64,000 nucleotides of DNA from Triatoma infestans. Lineage: Eukaryota; Arthropoda; Insecta; Hemiptera; Reduviidae. Position numbers and translations under genes: made by a program. Positions 1-14,115 of this stretch are shown here, one piece after another. Location of the stretch: positions 335,458 through 399,457 of the forward strand of contig JAAEAF010000213.1 in the NCBI GenBank assembly GCA_011037195.1, given 5' to 3'. Below the pieces are notes generated by a model. It was not told the origin of the DNA. It saw only the letters and a list, made by a program, of their open reading frames with translations, and did not search any database. The stretch's first letter is position 1, and each line of letters opens with the position of its first letter.

Positions 1-2314
1 CAAAATGCAAAACACTTTCAAGTTCCACCAAACGTAAAGTATTATTTTTTCCTTAAACAATCTTGGCTAACCTTTGACTTGAGAATCTGGTCTTGTTCAT
101 AAAGTCTAGATATCCAACTTTCTGAGATGGCCGCTCAACGTGCCATACCAAGCCCATTAGGCTATGGTTAACACATAGGGTTCGGTTTCTTTTCCCTAGT
201 GAGTAATGATTTTACGGTAGATATTCTTCGAATGGTCACTTGCGGATTCTGCCTTATGCATTCAAAACCTCATCATGACAACCGAAGAACACCCCGATCT
301 TGGTCCCTCTTGAAGGTGGTATCTCTCCAATTTTGAAACGTTTAAACCATAACGCCTGCCATATTTCGGTTCATCCCGTTTTCTTCCACTACACAAATTT
401 TTTCGGCTGCCGCCTTTGCGCTAGCTCCTTTTTTCCACTAATGTCTTGGAAGACCGGGAATGAAATTTTTTTTACGACATATCAGGTGCAGAATACCATA
501 GTGCCTGAGAGGTCAGACGTTGGAAACATAAGCGAATAAAGATTTATTCAAAGTAAACATTGATATTATATAAACAAAACCTATAAATAGGATTTATTAT
601 CTATCTGGCTACTTTAAAGATCAGCATTGTTTTCATGCACAGTAATTTTTGTAACAACCTAGTAATTACAAAATTCTGATAGCATACTATAGATTTCACC
701 AAATTCATTTATTACAGCTTGTATTAGTGAGAAAGATAAGTGGTTGATTACACATCACTGAGAAAATTGGAACTACATAGTCTCAGAGGTGTACTCTTAG
801 TATACTGTAATAGACTTATTTTGAATTATTTTATTTTATGTTATTTTAGCTTTTTAATACAATTGCATGTGCACTGACTAACCTATGAACCCACTCATTA
901 GTTTCCGGCATGTAACTCAGACTGGGGAAGTTGTGCCAACAGCATTGGGGCAATTACCAACTCGTGGCGCTAATTCGAGGTTCTTTAGATCTTGGTTCAG
1001 GAAAGGTGGCGTGCCTTCTTTAAGATTTTTTGCACCAAGGTTTGTAAATGAAAAAAAATTTCTTTCGTGCGAAAGGAAAACAACTATAGTTAATTTAGTA
1101 ATAGTTCATTACATCCTGTATCTATACATAATTTGTCTTGCATTGGTAAATATCTAATTATAATTCAGTAATTAATTATTTTAGGAGAAGGCTTTCCATT
1201 AAGGCATGTTTTTATAGCTTTAAAAAAAATCCATAATAGGTTCTTTTTATTTGGAAGAAAACCCTTAAGTTATAGTGCAAAGAAAAATAATATTACAAAT
1301 CCTTGGAGATTCCTTTGACTTTCACTTCAGCTTTTTACACTTTAAAAGCAGTGAAATTAATTAATTGGTATAATAAAAATTTTTGGAACTTGTAAATAGT
1401 TTGTAAATTTTTCTATCACTAACTGTTGCTAGCTACTAATAACAAAACACAAAAAATGTGAAAAGTTGGCTTTTTGTATTTTTTCTTTTAATTATTTTAA
1501 AGAAATACAACGCTTTTCAGTTAAAATCAGTTGCAGGTTCTAAATAACTCAACATAATTAGATTAATGTACTCTGTAAAAGTAAGAGAAATGCAGTTTTT
1601 TTTTTTTTTTTTTTTTAAGGCGTCTCAACATCTGTGGTTATTTGCGCCCGGAGCCTTCTCAGTGCACTGCCGGCCTCCGGACAGTGTTCTCCCGTTACAG
1701 ACAACACTGTCCATCACCGGACAGTGAGCTGTAGGGGCTCCTAGGAAGAGAAAATCTAAGGGTAGCACGGCTGGATTCGAATTCGTGATCTCCGCGTTGC
1801 TAGTCCAGCGCGCTACCACTGAGCTAATCCCTTCCCTGAGAAATGCAGTTCTTATTACTTTTATGCAAAAGTTGAATTGTATATTGCTTTCACTCATTTC
1901 CGAAAAGAGGTTAAATTTTCTAGAAGATGGGGTTCATTTCATTTAAGAAAGTTTACGATTCGTTCAAAAAGGGCTGCATGTTTAGATGAAATATTTTCTG
2001 TTTTAACTGAAAAGCGAATTGCATAGAAAATTAAGTTTCTATCTTGTAACATTAAGATATACACGCGATACTTTATCCATTTAGTAGCTTGCCTTCCAAA
2101 CCCCTTTCGGCTGCTTAAATTTATAATTAAGCTTATCAGTGTTATTTTATCAGAAAATTAAATATGACTATTTTTTTCAAATTCTCCGTTTTCCGTAATC
2201 GTAATATGATTACTTGGCACAGAAATGTTGCTTTGTTTGCACAGAAATAAATCATTTCATCAATCTTCTGCCCATTGCCGTATATAACATCTTATAACAT
2301 TTTACAAATTACAG
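1..2314. other. non-coding flank upstream of the first recognisable ZC3H18-like exon
   Basis: AT-rich sequence with no open frame that I can match to a protein family. Two short frames (300-539 and 885-1157 on +) have no recognisable domain and no supporting splice structure. The stretch holds one SINE at 1598-1837. It is probably intron or 5' flank of the ZC3H18-like gene, because the exon starting at 2315 begins inside a zinc-finger codon and therefore needs an upstream exon that I could not find here. Confidence 0.5.
1598..1837 (-). mobile_element. tRNA-derived SINE, family A, with target-site duplication
   Basis: Read on the - strand, the element starts with a tRNA-like head. It has an A-box-like stretch (AGCTCAGTGGTAGCG) and a B-box-like stretch (AATTCGAATCC, close to GGTTCGANTCC). 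A body containing CACTGTCCGG and CCGGAGGCCGGCAGTG follows, then an A-rich tail (poly-T on +). A 13-bp direct repeat GAGAAATGCAGTT flanks it at 1585-1597 and 1838-1850, so this is a genuine retroposition event. Related copies are at 7909-8145, 24757-24903, 34361-34585 and 50160-50356. Confidence 0.85.
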
Positions 2315-5300
2315 ATTCGTTCATCCTGGTGTCACAGATAAGGGAAATTATACAATGTTTGACATGGTCAGACCTCTTGTACCGATGAATAATGGTCCAC
2401 CTCCGCCGCCACATCTTTTCCCAGGCCCAATGGATGTTTATACGCCGAGAGCAATTGACAGGCCTATAGTGAGTAACTAATTAATATTTAAAAAAAGAAA
2501 TAAAGATATTTTGCAAGTTTCTAAATCATTATCCACATTGACTTCTATTTTAGATCGGTCCTGGTCCTCCACCTTATCAGCAACCTGCGGTGAGAAGAGA
2601 GGAGCCACCTGGTGAATCCGCATGGGAAAGAGGGTTAAGACAAGCCAAAGAGGTTCGTAATTAACTGAATTTGTATAAATAAGTTCATTTACGCATGAAT
2701 CAATTATCAGCTACTTCAAGTGTCATTTTAATTCCTGAAATGGACTTTCCAAAAGGATTATCCATTGGTAACTGCTGAACTGGAACGCAGAAACCCTGAG
2801 TTTGACCCCAGGCAGCGCGGCTTTAAAACAGATGCGGGAAAAAGCTTGTCTTTCTCATCTTATAATATTATGGTCATACTCAATTTAATAAATATTAGAA
2901 AAATGTAAATAAAATATATCTCCAGAATTACTGCACCAACAAATTGTTATCGCCTGGAATTTATTTTTTCAGGTAGACTTTGTTCTGTGCTAAAGTAAAT
3001 CATAGGAAATTAGCTCTTATTTAATGATAATTTAAATCAGAGTCAGTCACCTTATGAACATATGTGATATGTAATTAATTTATTATCAATTTACACAGTT
3101 TAGAGATGCTTCCAAATGGTCATTTCTGTGAAAGCATAATTTTACTTTTTCTATGCCAAGTTAGGCATTAATTTTTAATGAGCAAATATAATCACAACTC
3201 CACTCTCGTGAGAATTGCAGTTAAAGAAAATGTACTATGAGTGTTTCCAATAGACGAATGCACCTCACCAAAGTTGGTTTAAATGTAAATTCAAATCAGA
3301 ACACAAGGGTCCGGATGGACGGTAACGCAGACTAATCCATGAGGAGAACCAAAAATTTCAGGGACTGTACTTAGCAGGTCTAGTCCTAATCCCTTGTACT
3401 ATTGTTAATGCTGGTTATTCCGAAAAGTTAATATGGATTAATAGATTTTCTGTTATCTTATTAAGTTATACTAGTGTTCGCGCCGTTTGAGGGTAGGTAT
3501 TGTTTCATAAATAAATTTGATGAAAATAAACCTTATAGTTCGAATCATAAAGAAAATAAGAGACATTTTTGTGATAGTGTATTAAATTAAAAATAAAAAG
3601 GAATTGAACGAGGTGTTTTAATTATGACAAGTAGCAACTAAGCAGAAATGTCAAATCGAATCCGCAAAATAAGAAGAGGTCAAATTTTAATCAGGAGATA
3701 TACCAAGAAGAAATGTAAGAACGATGAACCAGGAACGGTTAATTGGACACTGCGAGTCGTTCATTCCTCAGAAAATAAACTTAGAGATATGGATTTTAAA
3801 ATTGAACGCTGATTTGAAGTTATTAAATATTTCCGATCAGTTTATTTGAGCCAATCATATTATACATTATGATAGGGTGAATCGTACTAATTCAGGCTAT
3901 ATTGAATTTAAACCCGACATTCAAAAAGATCGACCAATTTCTAATGTATTAAGCGAAAGATGAAAGGAGAGCTTGAACGACATCCATTAAGGTAATAGAA
4001 ACCGATTACAATTTTTAGAATTTGCGCAGTTTGTGATTAGGTATAAATAAGCTCTCGAGACCCAAGTTTGTCCCTTACCTAAGCCAGAGGACTTTTCTCT
4101 CATCTGAACGGAGAGAAAAGCTTTCTTGAATGTGTGGATGGGTCCGCAACGCTGGATAGCATCTGGCATTTTATCCTCTTAGCATATATATTCATTTTGT
4201 TCCTGACTGGTTTCGGATGTTCATCCATCGTCAGAACAGATTCACCAACTTCATATAGAGAGTTCACTTCAACATATTGTTCCATCTCTATCTGACATAT
4301 AAAAGATAGAGCTCTATTGTTGACCGTTAATGAATTATGTTATGAAGAAATTTGGTGAGGATCGGTCAAGAAAGAAACATTCAATTATGCCAATGTTTCG
4401 ACAGAGTTTCCTGTCTTATCAAGGCTTTAATATATATGTAGATAGTCGTGAAGATGTGAGAAAGAATTTTTAAACATACTTATACATTTGTTACATCGCA
4501 GAAACATCAAAAAAGAAAATTAAAAGTTACTAGTTTCTTGTCTTGAATCATCTACAGAATTATTTCATTGTTTTTCTCTGTATCAAATTTCTATCTGAGA
4601 CAGAAAAGTTTTCTATCTCGGATTTAGCGGATGCACACTTTTCCGTACCGATGAAGCCAGAATCTCAGAATGATTAGTTCTAATTACCATACAGATCGAA
4701 ATACAATTATTTCAATACAATGGATTGCAATGGCCCTTTGTTAGAAAAGATGTTTCTGTTAGTATCTTTCTCCAAAATGGTTGAATTTTAGCTTGCCTTC
4801 TATAAATTCAAATGTGATGATCAATAATATAAAGCAATTAATTGTCAAATATGGAATTCCATAACCAATTTTTACGAATAATGGACCCAATGCTTGATTA
4901 CTTACATGACTTCCAGATCTTTGGCATTAAACAATTACGGCTCATTGACCTTTACATTGACCAAGTCCTTTGGCATTAAACACATTACGACTCCTCCGTA
5001 CCTGCCAGTACAAATGGAAACTTTAATGGGGACTTTCAAATCCGCAATAAAAAAATGTACTATTGTAAGAGAAAGAAGCCATTTGCAGAATCAGTGTTAA
5101 ATTTTTATTGGATATCGAGCATCCCCACTGGTTACAGCTGACTTGACTCCAGCGGAATGATTCCTGGGCCGAAAGTTAAAAACAGAACTTGATTTCTTTA
5201 GACCTGAACCAGCTCAGTTACGGATGCACAGCAAGAACCTGATGTGAATAAGGCGTTCGCTTAACAACAGCGAATTATAAACATGAATGTTGGTGAGAAA

Positions 5301-8300
5301 GGACTATTATAATAAAGAAGATCGAAAATGCTTGATTGTGGTGAGAGGTCAGAATGGAAAACACTTGCCTTAAAGTAGTAGGCAAAGGGTGCCTACCAGC
5401 ACGTAACCCTAACCCCATGCTGGTGATTTAGGATAAACAAAATCCATCACAGCGACTTAACTGAATGTTTTTTGTTTAGTTTTTTGCATTTTCTTTTAAC
5501 TTGGTAAACTACCTTCAGTCATACATATCTATCACTACTAGTGGAGTTATTTTCCCGGGAAAATTGATGTTTTGGATCTTATGCGGGAACAGAAGCGTTA
5601 AGCTTCCATTAAAGTACTATTTCAGTACTTGGTTTCACCACTATGTTACTATTAATATGCATGAGAAGCATTATTAGAAAAGTTTGAGCAAAAATGAAGA
5701 TAAAAGAAATCAGAATTGCGATTTTACAGAATAGGTTTTTGAGTTTTTCGATTTTTTTTTTAAAACAGTTACAACGAATTTCTTCGAAAATTGCAATGCT
5801 GATTGCACAGATACAATTATATAACTTTTATTTGAAAGATTTTTCCTGAAAAACAGATTTTTAGGAGTTCTGCGGAATTAGTGGCATTAAATTCCAAATC
5901 TTATTTGAGTTCTTCCAAGTTAGTAACGGTTTCTTCTGGATTATAATGTAACTACACTGAAATGACTACTTGAACAAAGGGTGTAATAAAACATCTAGTC
6001 AAATGCGGAGGTGTCATCATTTAATGTAAAATTTATTATATAATTAACTATTAAGAATTTCTATTATCTGATTTTATTTATTTGTATATCGACGGCATAG
6101 AAGTAAAACTGAGCAAGTCCACATTTTTAAAAACTGAGTTTTTTTGCCTAAACAGTTCCTGTTGGCACTTTCTATCAGTGGTAAAAGTCTTCAAGTCCTA
6201 ATTTGTGTTTTTACTATCATCCTGAACAGTGCTGTTATGATCAAGTCCATATTTTTTGTGAACATTTGAATTTTCTATTTGCTCTCCTGAAAAATTTGCA
6301 AAAGTTGGACTTGGTCAGTTTTACTTCTAAGCCGACGATATATTAAATCTGGTCATTGTTTCATCAATTTAAGTAATATGAAATTAATATATTTTAAATC
6401 ATAACCTTAATGAACATTAATTATACCAAATTAGCTACTTTTCGTATACATTACTGTTATTTGAGGTAATTTTGAGAAGTAGAACACATCGTTTGTCTAT
6501 AAAATATTTTTTAATTGAGTATTCAATTAACATAACAAATTACTTAGAGAATGCCAACGATTTATAGAAATTAATTTTGAACATTAATATATACATGACT
6601 TTATCCGTGATAAACATGCTTCATTATTTTGGTTCTAACCAGTTTCGGATTCTCATCCATTATCAGAGTAAGATTTTCAATCAGTTCGTTTAAAGAGATC
6701 ACCAACTAAATGTTTATATCACGCATCATATGATATAATCATTTAGTTGAAATCATCTCTCTGTACGAATTGATTGAAACCTTACTCTGACGAGGGATGA
6801 AAATCTGAAACTGATTAGAACCAAGATGATGAAAAGCATGCGTCACGACGGATAAAAACATAGATGTTATCCAGCATTGCGGACCCCACTACTTATTCAT
6901 TAATATATATACTACTATCTTTAGTTATTAAGAAGATCTACAAAACGAAAAGAGACAGATGCTGATTTTGAAGAGAAGAAGATGAATCTGGGCCTCAGTG
7001 GACAAGATGAATATGACAAGGAAAATGATTACTATACTCGCCCGACGTCACCAATTTATGAAGATGCTGCTTACCACGAAAGATATCCGTAAGAATTCGT
7101 TTTGGATTTTAATAACAAAAAGTTTTCATATAAATTAAATTAAGAAATTAATTAAATTATTGAGATATTTTATTAAAGCTAATAATATATCGACTATGTT
7201 ACGCGACTCTAGGGGAATATTGATTTCTTTCTTAGATTTTCATTTACTCTGTCAAATGCATTAGGTAAAGTTAGTCAAGAAATCACGGTTATTACAAAAT
7301 ACCAATTAAATATTGTATATTTTGTATTAGTTAGTTTAATTTATTTGTTTCTTTATTTATTGTTACTGTAGCAATAAAGAAGGTGAAAAGAGATACAGAA
7401 GTGTATCTGAAAGGTTTGGAGATTATCCGCCACCTGCACCCTACTATCCTCCTCCAAGAGGTGATACTTGGTATGAAGAGAGGCCGTCTAGATACCATCA
7501 TCAGTCTTCTAGACACCATCCTGTAAGTTGCAACATTTATTTACTGCAGTAAAAAAAAGTATTGAAATGGCAAGACACCCTCTCTCTGGGGAATGCCAAA
7601 TTTCAAGAAATTTGGTTCAACTAATTTGGTACTAATCGAATTTCTGTAGCTAATTTGTTGACTTAATATACTACAAAGAGATTGAATAATAAATATATTT
7701 ACAGGAAAACATCATCGTCCCCTAAAGAACACTTCTAAAATCAATTTTCTCGAAAAAATATTTCAAATAAAATGGAAGACACCTTGTCCATACAAAATAA
7801 ACAAAATATATAACAATTAGTTTCCAACAAAAGAATTAGTTTCCTTGCAAGACGAAGAAAAAAGAGTTTCCTTTTATTGATTTCGACTGAAAATTTGCTG
7901 CCAGCGAGTTTTTTTTTTAATTTAGGGGGCATCTATGGTGGCTCCCGAGCCTTTTTAGTGCACTGCCGGCCTCCGGACAGTGTTCTCTCTTTACAGACAA
8001 CACTGATTATCATCGGACAGTGGACCGTAGAGGCTCCGAGGAAGAGAATATCTAAGGGTTTCAGAGAACAGTTGGTTTCAAACCCAGGATTCCCGCGTTA
8101 CTAGTTCAGCGCGCTACTAATCGCTAATCCCTTCTCTAGTTTAAAGCTAATCCGTTCCCTGGGTGTAAAGTTTAATGTTTGTGCATTCTTCTCTCACTCT
8201 CCACTCTCTCTGTGTGTTTTGTGCCCAGATTCAAACCTCAAAAACCCCAGAAATTTCAAATTGATAATCAGTTGGACCACTAGAAAATCTGGCCAACGTT

Positions 8301-11300
8301 TTCAATCAAAATCTGTCATTTTACTTTACAAAGACTGCTTACTGCTTTTCAAGATTTTCTTTAAACTTTCCTCACTTAATTATATAAAGATTAACGCTTA
8401 AATCAGATTTTCTGGGAAGTTTCATTGCTTTGGATTTTATGGGAGTTCAAAAGCTACCTCTTATGTGTTTTAAGTCTAGTACGGTTCAATCATTATATAA
8501 ATATTTAGGATAATTAAAAATTGGTGTATTGCTCCGAGTTTAGATAAAATTTGCTGATTATAAGTTTAGAAATACAATAAGAAAAAGTGTGTTCTTTACC
8601 AGCTCTTTCTTATGCTATTTCATTTAAATTCCCCTTAATGTGTGGTTTCAAAAGTTTGGGATATCGGTGGAATGAATTAACCCATTAATAGCAGAAAATG
8701 GAAGTAATTATGTTTCACCCGCCCGAAAAACGGTAAAAAAAAAAAAAAAATTAAATTTTATTTTACTTATAGAGCAGTTACCAGCCTTCTAGTCGTGGCG
8801 GTGGTGGGAACTCTGCACCTTCTGATGATTACTATGAAAGGCCGAAGAGACAAAAGTATTCTTCAAGAGAAGTAATAGTTCAGAGGTCTGAAAAAGCACA
8901 ATGGAAAGAGAATAGGTAATGTCGATTCATAAATATCTTAACATTTTATTACTAACATTCTCCATAGAAGAAAGTGCTTACCCTCATCTTTAGGTTATCA
9001 CAATCTAACAACCCAACACATCATTTTTGCTGATATTTCAACACTCACACAATACACATATTGCCTGCAGAGGTAGTTGATATTTACAATTGGTTGGATT
9101 GCCCACAGCCAACTTACTATAGCTCTCCATCATATACATGTGAAAAGTATGTGTTATTAAAAAAAAACCGCTGCGTTCTTAAAAAAAGTCTTCATGCTCC
9201 ATTAGATGTCCAATATATAAATACTTAGCAGTAATGACACCAAAGGGAGCCACAGAAGATCTTTTAGCTCATAGTGGATTTTGTTTTATAGCTAATCCTT
9301 TAATCATCTAATCAACAGTATTTATTATTATACTATTGCTCAGTGAATATTCATATTTATTAACAAATTTTGGGTGTATTAATTCGCTTAGTTCTGACTT
9401 TCTAAGGCCATGCAAATATTTTAATGATATATATATATATACGTCTGTCACATTTGATACTTCTCTGCACTTCTAATAATTACTAGAATAATTTCATGAG
9501 AAAAATTATTGTTTGAAAAAGAGGCGATGCTTGAGAATTCTAAATATTCTGGTTATTTACAACACAAGTATTCCTTGCAAGGCAGCCTTTTAATAAGAAT
9601 CTAGATACTTTCATTCTGAGATTATAATTTAAATCATAATAGATCGTTTAAATTTATATGTTGTCGCGATTTAGATCATTTTAATAAAAAGTAACAGCAA
9701 GCTTTTTAAATATAATTTGACTTTGAGGCATTGTATCAGTATTTTTGCGAAAATGACTAGGTTCAACACCGAAATTATATTTTTTAATTTTCAGTCCTTC
9801 TCCACGTCCAAGAGGTTCTGACAGATCGGGTCGAGGAGACGAATGGGCAGACCCTTGGATGAGATCGAAATCTCCTACCAGAAAGGGAAGTGGAACAATG
9901 TCCAGATCAACTAGAAAGAAGTCATATTCTTCGCGATCATCTTATTCTTCATCAAGGTATATAATTATTTTTTAATACTTACTATTTATAATCAGTATTT
10001 TTATAAGGCGCGACATCTATGATCAGACTATTTGTTCGGTCGCGGCACCTTTTAGGATTAGCTTCGTTCACTTCACTATATTTCATTCTGTACTTTCCAT
10101 TTTAATGGATTAATTTTGGAATTCTTCTCTGTCAGACTTTAAATATTTTTATTACTTTTTTCCCTTTGAGACTCAATTTTCACGCTTCTCTCTTCTTTTA
10201 TGTATCTCTTTCTTAGTTTTTCGTGTTGGCAGGTCGGCATATTTCTTTGACGTCCTATTTATCTCCTTTATTTCCCACGCCTTATCTGTTCCCTGCTTTT
10301 AAAAGCTAGTTCAGTTGTTCATGATTTTTATTTTTAATTTTTCGACCACATTTGAGTAGTAATTCATATTTGATATTTTGTAATTCATATTAGACTTTTC
10401 TGACAAATTTCGTTTCTAATTTATATGTAGACTCTCTGTATAATTTGGCTGTAATTTTTTCAAAATCTAGATTTTGAAAAATACCTCTTTCTTATTTACT
10501 CATGACTTGAAGTGCAGAACAGGAACATATAAAAAACGTTGTTAATGGGTTTACATAAATAATAGTAATATGAAATTGTAAGATCAGTATTGTCCCTTGA
10601 TAAAATATATTTCATAGCTTAATCTGAGAAACTTTTACCTGATTTTTTTTTTTTATTGTATATTGTACAGTACCAGCCGTAGTTCCAGCTATAGTTCTTA
10701 TTCGAGATCAGGAACTCATTCACGTTCAACCAGATCTCGAAGTTCAAGGTCACGTTCTAGATCTCCATTTTCTAGGAAAAAGATGTCTCCTCTTTCAAGA
10801 AGAGCTAACAAAAGTCCTTTTTCAAGGGGAGGTAAATTCTTTTTGTTCAAGAAATTGTATATTTAATATGTTTTTGAAAATTAGTGATTGCAAGAAACAG
10901 AATAATTTTTTTTTTCTATGCTTTGCAACTTCTAAAATTTTGAAGAATATATATTATTATTTTAGAGAGACGTGGCCAAGATCCTGAGAGATCAATGCAT
11001 ATGAATCCACCTGCTCCAAGTCCTCGAGCAAACAATACATCTCCAACTGCTAGAAGAAACCCAACTCCTCCAGATTCCAGGTTTGCAAAATTTGGTCATA
11101 TTACTTCTAAACTGGTAGGATTTCACTTTAAAATTAATATTTTCTTTTAAATATAAATGCTTATTGTAATAAGAATAATGATCTTTTCAGATCCCAACTC
11201 TGAAATTCTGTTACAGAATTTAAATTTGAGCCTCAGTTAGTTCTCATGAAATTTATAGGAAGACCTTTCGTTATTAAATAATCTTTGTCAGTTTTATAAG

Positions 11301-14076
11301 TCTCACTTATATTAGGATTTAAAGAAATAGCATTTTATTATGTCCCCCTTTCTTTTATAAATTGTTCCTTTGATCCACTATCAGTGTAATTTTATTATTA
11401 TTCGGATAAGTTTTCTGAGTAGTATATTAAACATGGTGATTTCCATGCAGGCTTTGGAACACAATGAAAAGACACAAAATACCGTGAGTTGAGATTGTTG
11501 TGTTCAGTTTTTCAGTTTGGTTTTATATTTTTTTTTTTGTTTCGCTTTTAAATAAATAAATCTGAATTATCTCATTTAAAATAAAATCCTGTTCATAAAC
11601 AACTTGTGCCTACTTTGTTAAATTTTGGCACAAATCATTACTTTTAAAATATTCCTAATAGAATAATTTGCACATTTATTGATTAATGATTATATTTCCA
11701 AAAAAGTAAAAACATTTATTGGAGTTTTGTTTTGGTTAGCATTATTGAACAATCGATATATAAGAGCTTGTGTTCATACATCAGAGACATTTAACGCAAT
11801 AGCCTGCTTCTTTTTGTGGTCATCGACCGGTTTCGGACGTTCGCCCATCATCAGGATATTTTTGTCAAAACAATGTGATAACATAGGCTTGCACAGAGTA
11901 AATTCAATTAATACATTGATAATGAATACTTTAATAGTGACAGTGTGCTTGTTATTCATAGGTCCAGAATAAATTAAATTTTGGCAAAAAACAAAAAACA
12001 TAGCTTAATAAAAATGAAATGTATATAGAAATCCCAGCTGTGAGCAAAATTTTTGGGCGATGGGAACAGCGACTGCTACTAACACCACATCCATTTCACC
12101 GTGCACACGTATATCCAAAATGTATATCTTGTGTAACTAGTTTTTGCTGTCAGCTAGTTACTTTCTTTGTTATCATCTAGATTTTCATTAGACACTATGA
12201 TCGTACTTTAACACACAAAATGAGAAAGGGCTCGTACTTTCATCCAACAATGTGAAAAATATGTATCTTGGGATTTTGCACCAAGGAAAAATACATTTTT
12301 GGAAGATATGGTTAAAAGAAGCGCTCTTTAGAACTTTTTTTTAATCGATCTTGCAATAAACATAACACTCAAAAAAAGCAGTTTGGAAATGAGCATTTCC
12401 CATTCATTGTAGCTTCATTTAAAAGTGATAGCCTATTTGTATACCTCCAGGCTTAAGGAAAATCGTTTAACCATCTTTAACAAAAATTCGAAAAAACATT
12501 CAGTAGTCGTGGTGTCCCCTGAAGAAACGTGAAGCTGAATTTCAGTTTGAGTATTACTATTTTTTCATATTGGATTATTTTGTTCACATACACACACACA
12601 AAACCATTAACAAAAAATCTTCTTTTTTTTTGTGTTCATTTACCTCAAAACAGCTATTTGTCCGAAAACTCAAAATTCTTAAAAATCTTCTTCACATGAT
12701 CGCAGTATTTCCTCTTCAGCAAAGAGATTAACATTGAATCATCTACTTGTTTAAACTGAAAGGATAATTTCACATTATTCATAATTAATGCCCAATTGTT
12801 GCATTTACCCTGGGAATTTTTAGCATGTTACGGAAATAAATGAAAGGAAGAGCAGCACGCATCAAACATCCTTTTTTATGGAAATTGGGGATCTCAACCT
12901 TACCAGTTTTCCAATTTCATTCTTGTCGACGTTTTGCATTAATCTGAAAAATCGAGTTAAAAAAATAGGGTAAACTATTTTATAGTAAAAATAATAACCT
13001 TCAATTCCATTCTAATGGATAACGTCACCCGAAGATGAACCACCAATGTAGAGGCTCACTTATCCAAACTCACCTTTATTAATTTAAGGACGGCAAGGAC
13101 TTCAGCTTTAAAAGGCCACTTACCTTATCTTTGCTATCATTAACAATCTTGGTTAAACTTCTTAATTCCATTCCTACAATTATTGATATATTATATGTAT
13201 TTCTATCTCATTTTTTTAATTGTAAAAAATACTTTATCTAACCACTAATGTTGATTATACATCCTCTAAATGCTGTACGAGAAAGTGTTCTTTAAAATTC
13301 ATTCAAAACAAAATAATGGTCAGCTTGAAGTTTTTTCGAAAAATTACTTGAGATATCTCAACAATTTTTTTTTTAATATTGTAAATTTTAATTGATATTT
13401 TTCTAACTTGTTCGTGATAATTAATTATTTAAAAAACAAATTATTAATGCAATAAAATTTGATAAAAAAATGAATGTTCAAGAAAGTTAAGTTCTCCCCC
13501 CCCTCTCTTTTTTTTTAAATAAAAGAGAGCAATTAACAACCAAAGTTGGTTAAAAATTTTATTTTCTATTTTTATATCAGGTCCAACAGAAATCTATCTG
13601 CCCGACTACTCGCTGCAGCAATGAGGGATCGTTCAGTCTCTAGATCTTCCAGATCTAGTTCTGCCTCAGATTCCAGTGGTAGTTCTAGTGACAGTTCTAG
13701 TGATAGTGGAAGTTCCTCCTCTTCGAGCCGAGGACCGTCACCTACTCCTCCACCTCAACAAAGGATTTTGCCAGTGAAACAACAACAAGGTTAGTTTCAA
13801 TATAAAATAATTTGTTTAAACTGTAGTAACTAGTTACATGGTTAGGGAAAAAGCATTATTTCCATATTTTTCATTTCTTTAGGTCGCAAGAAAATTGAAA
13901 TTGATGAAAAACTTGCCCAAGCTATGAAAGTAAAAGCTATGGACGCATTAAAAGTTTGTACAATATTCAAACATTTTTTTATTATCTTTCCTTAGTTTCG
14001 CATCTTATAAGTATTGAATGTGAATTTTTATATTAAATTTCTGATAAGGACTCTATTTACTATGAACAGTAGATCA

Positions 14077-14115
<39 letters not shown>

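Noticed and set aside
885..1157. 90-codon + frame as a possible upstream exon of the ZC3H18-like gene
   Set aside because: No C-x-C or H pattern of a CCCH finger and no donor giving the phase needed at 2315.
9427..9442. TA dinucleotide run
   Set aside because: Plain short microsatellite in an intron, with no further significance.
11679..12001. Overlapping + and - frames around 11679-12001
   Set aside because: Both come from reading the fold-back arm A and its flank; no protein family match.
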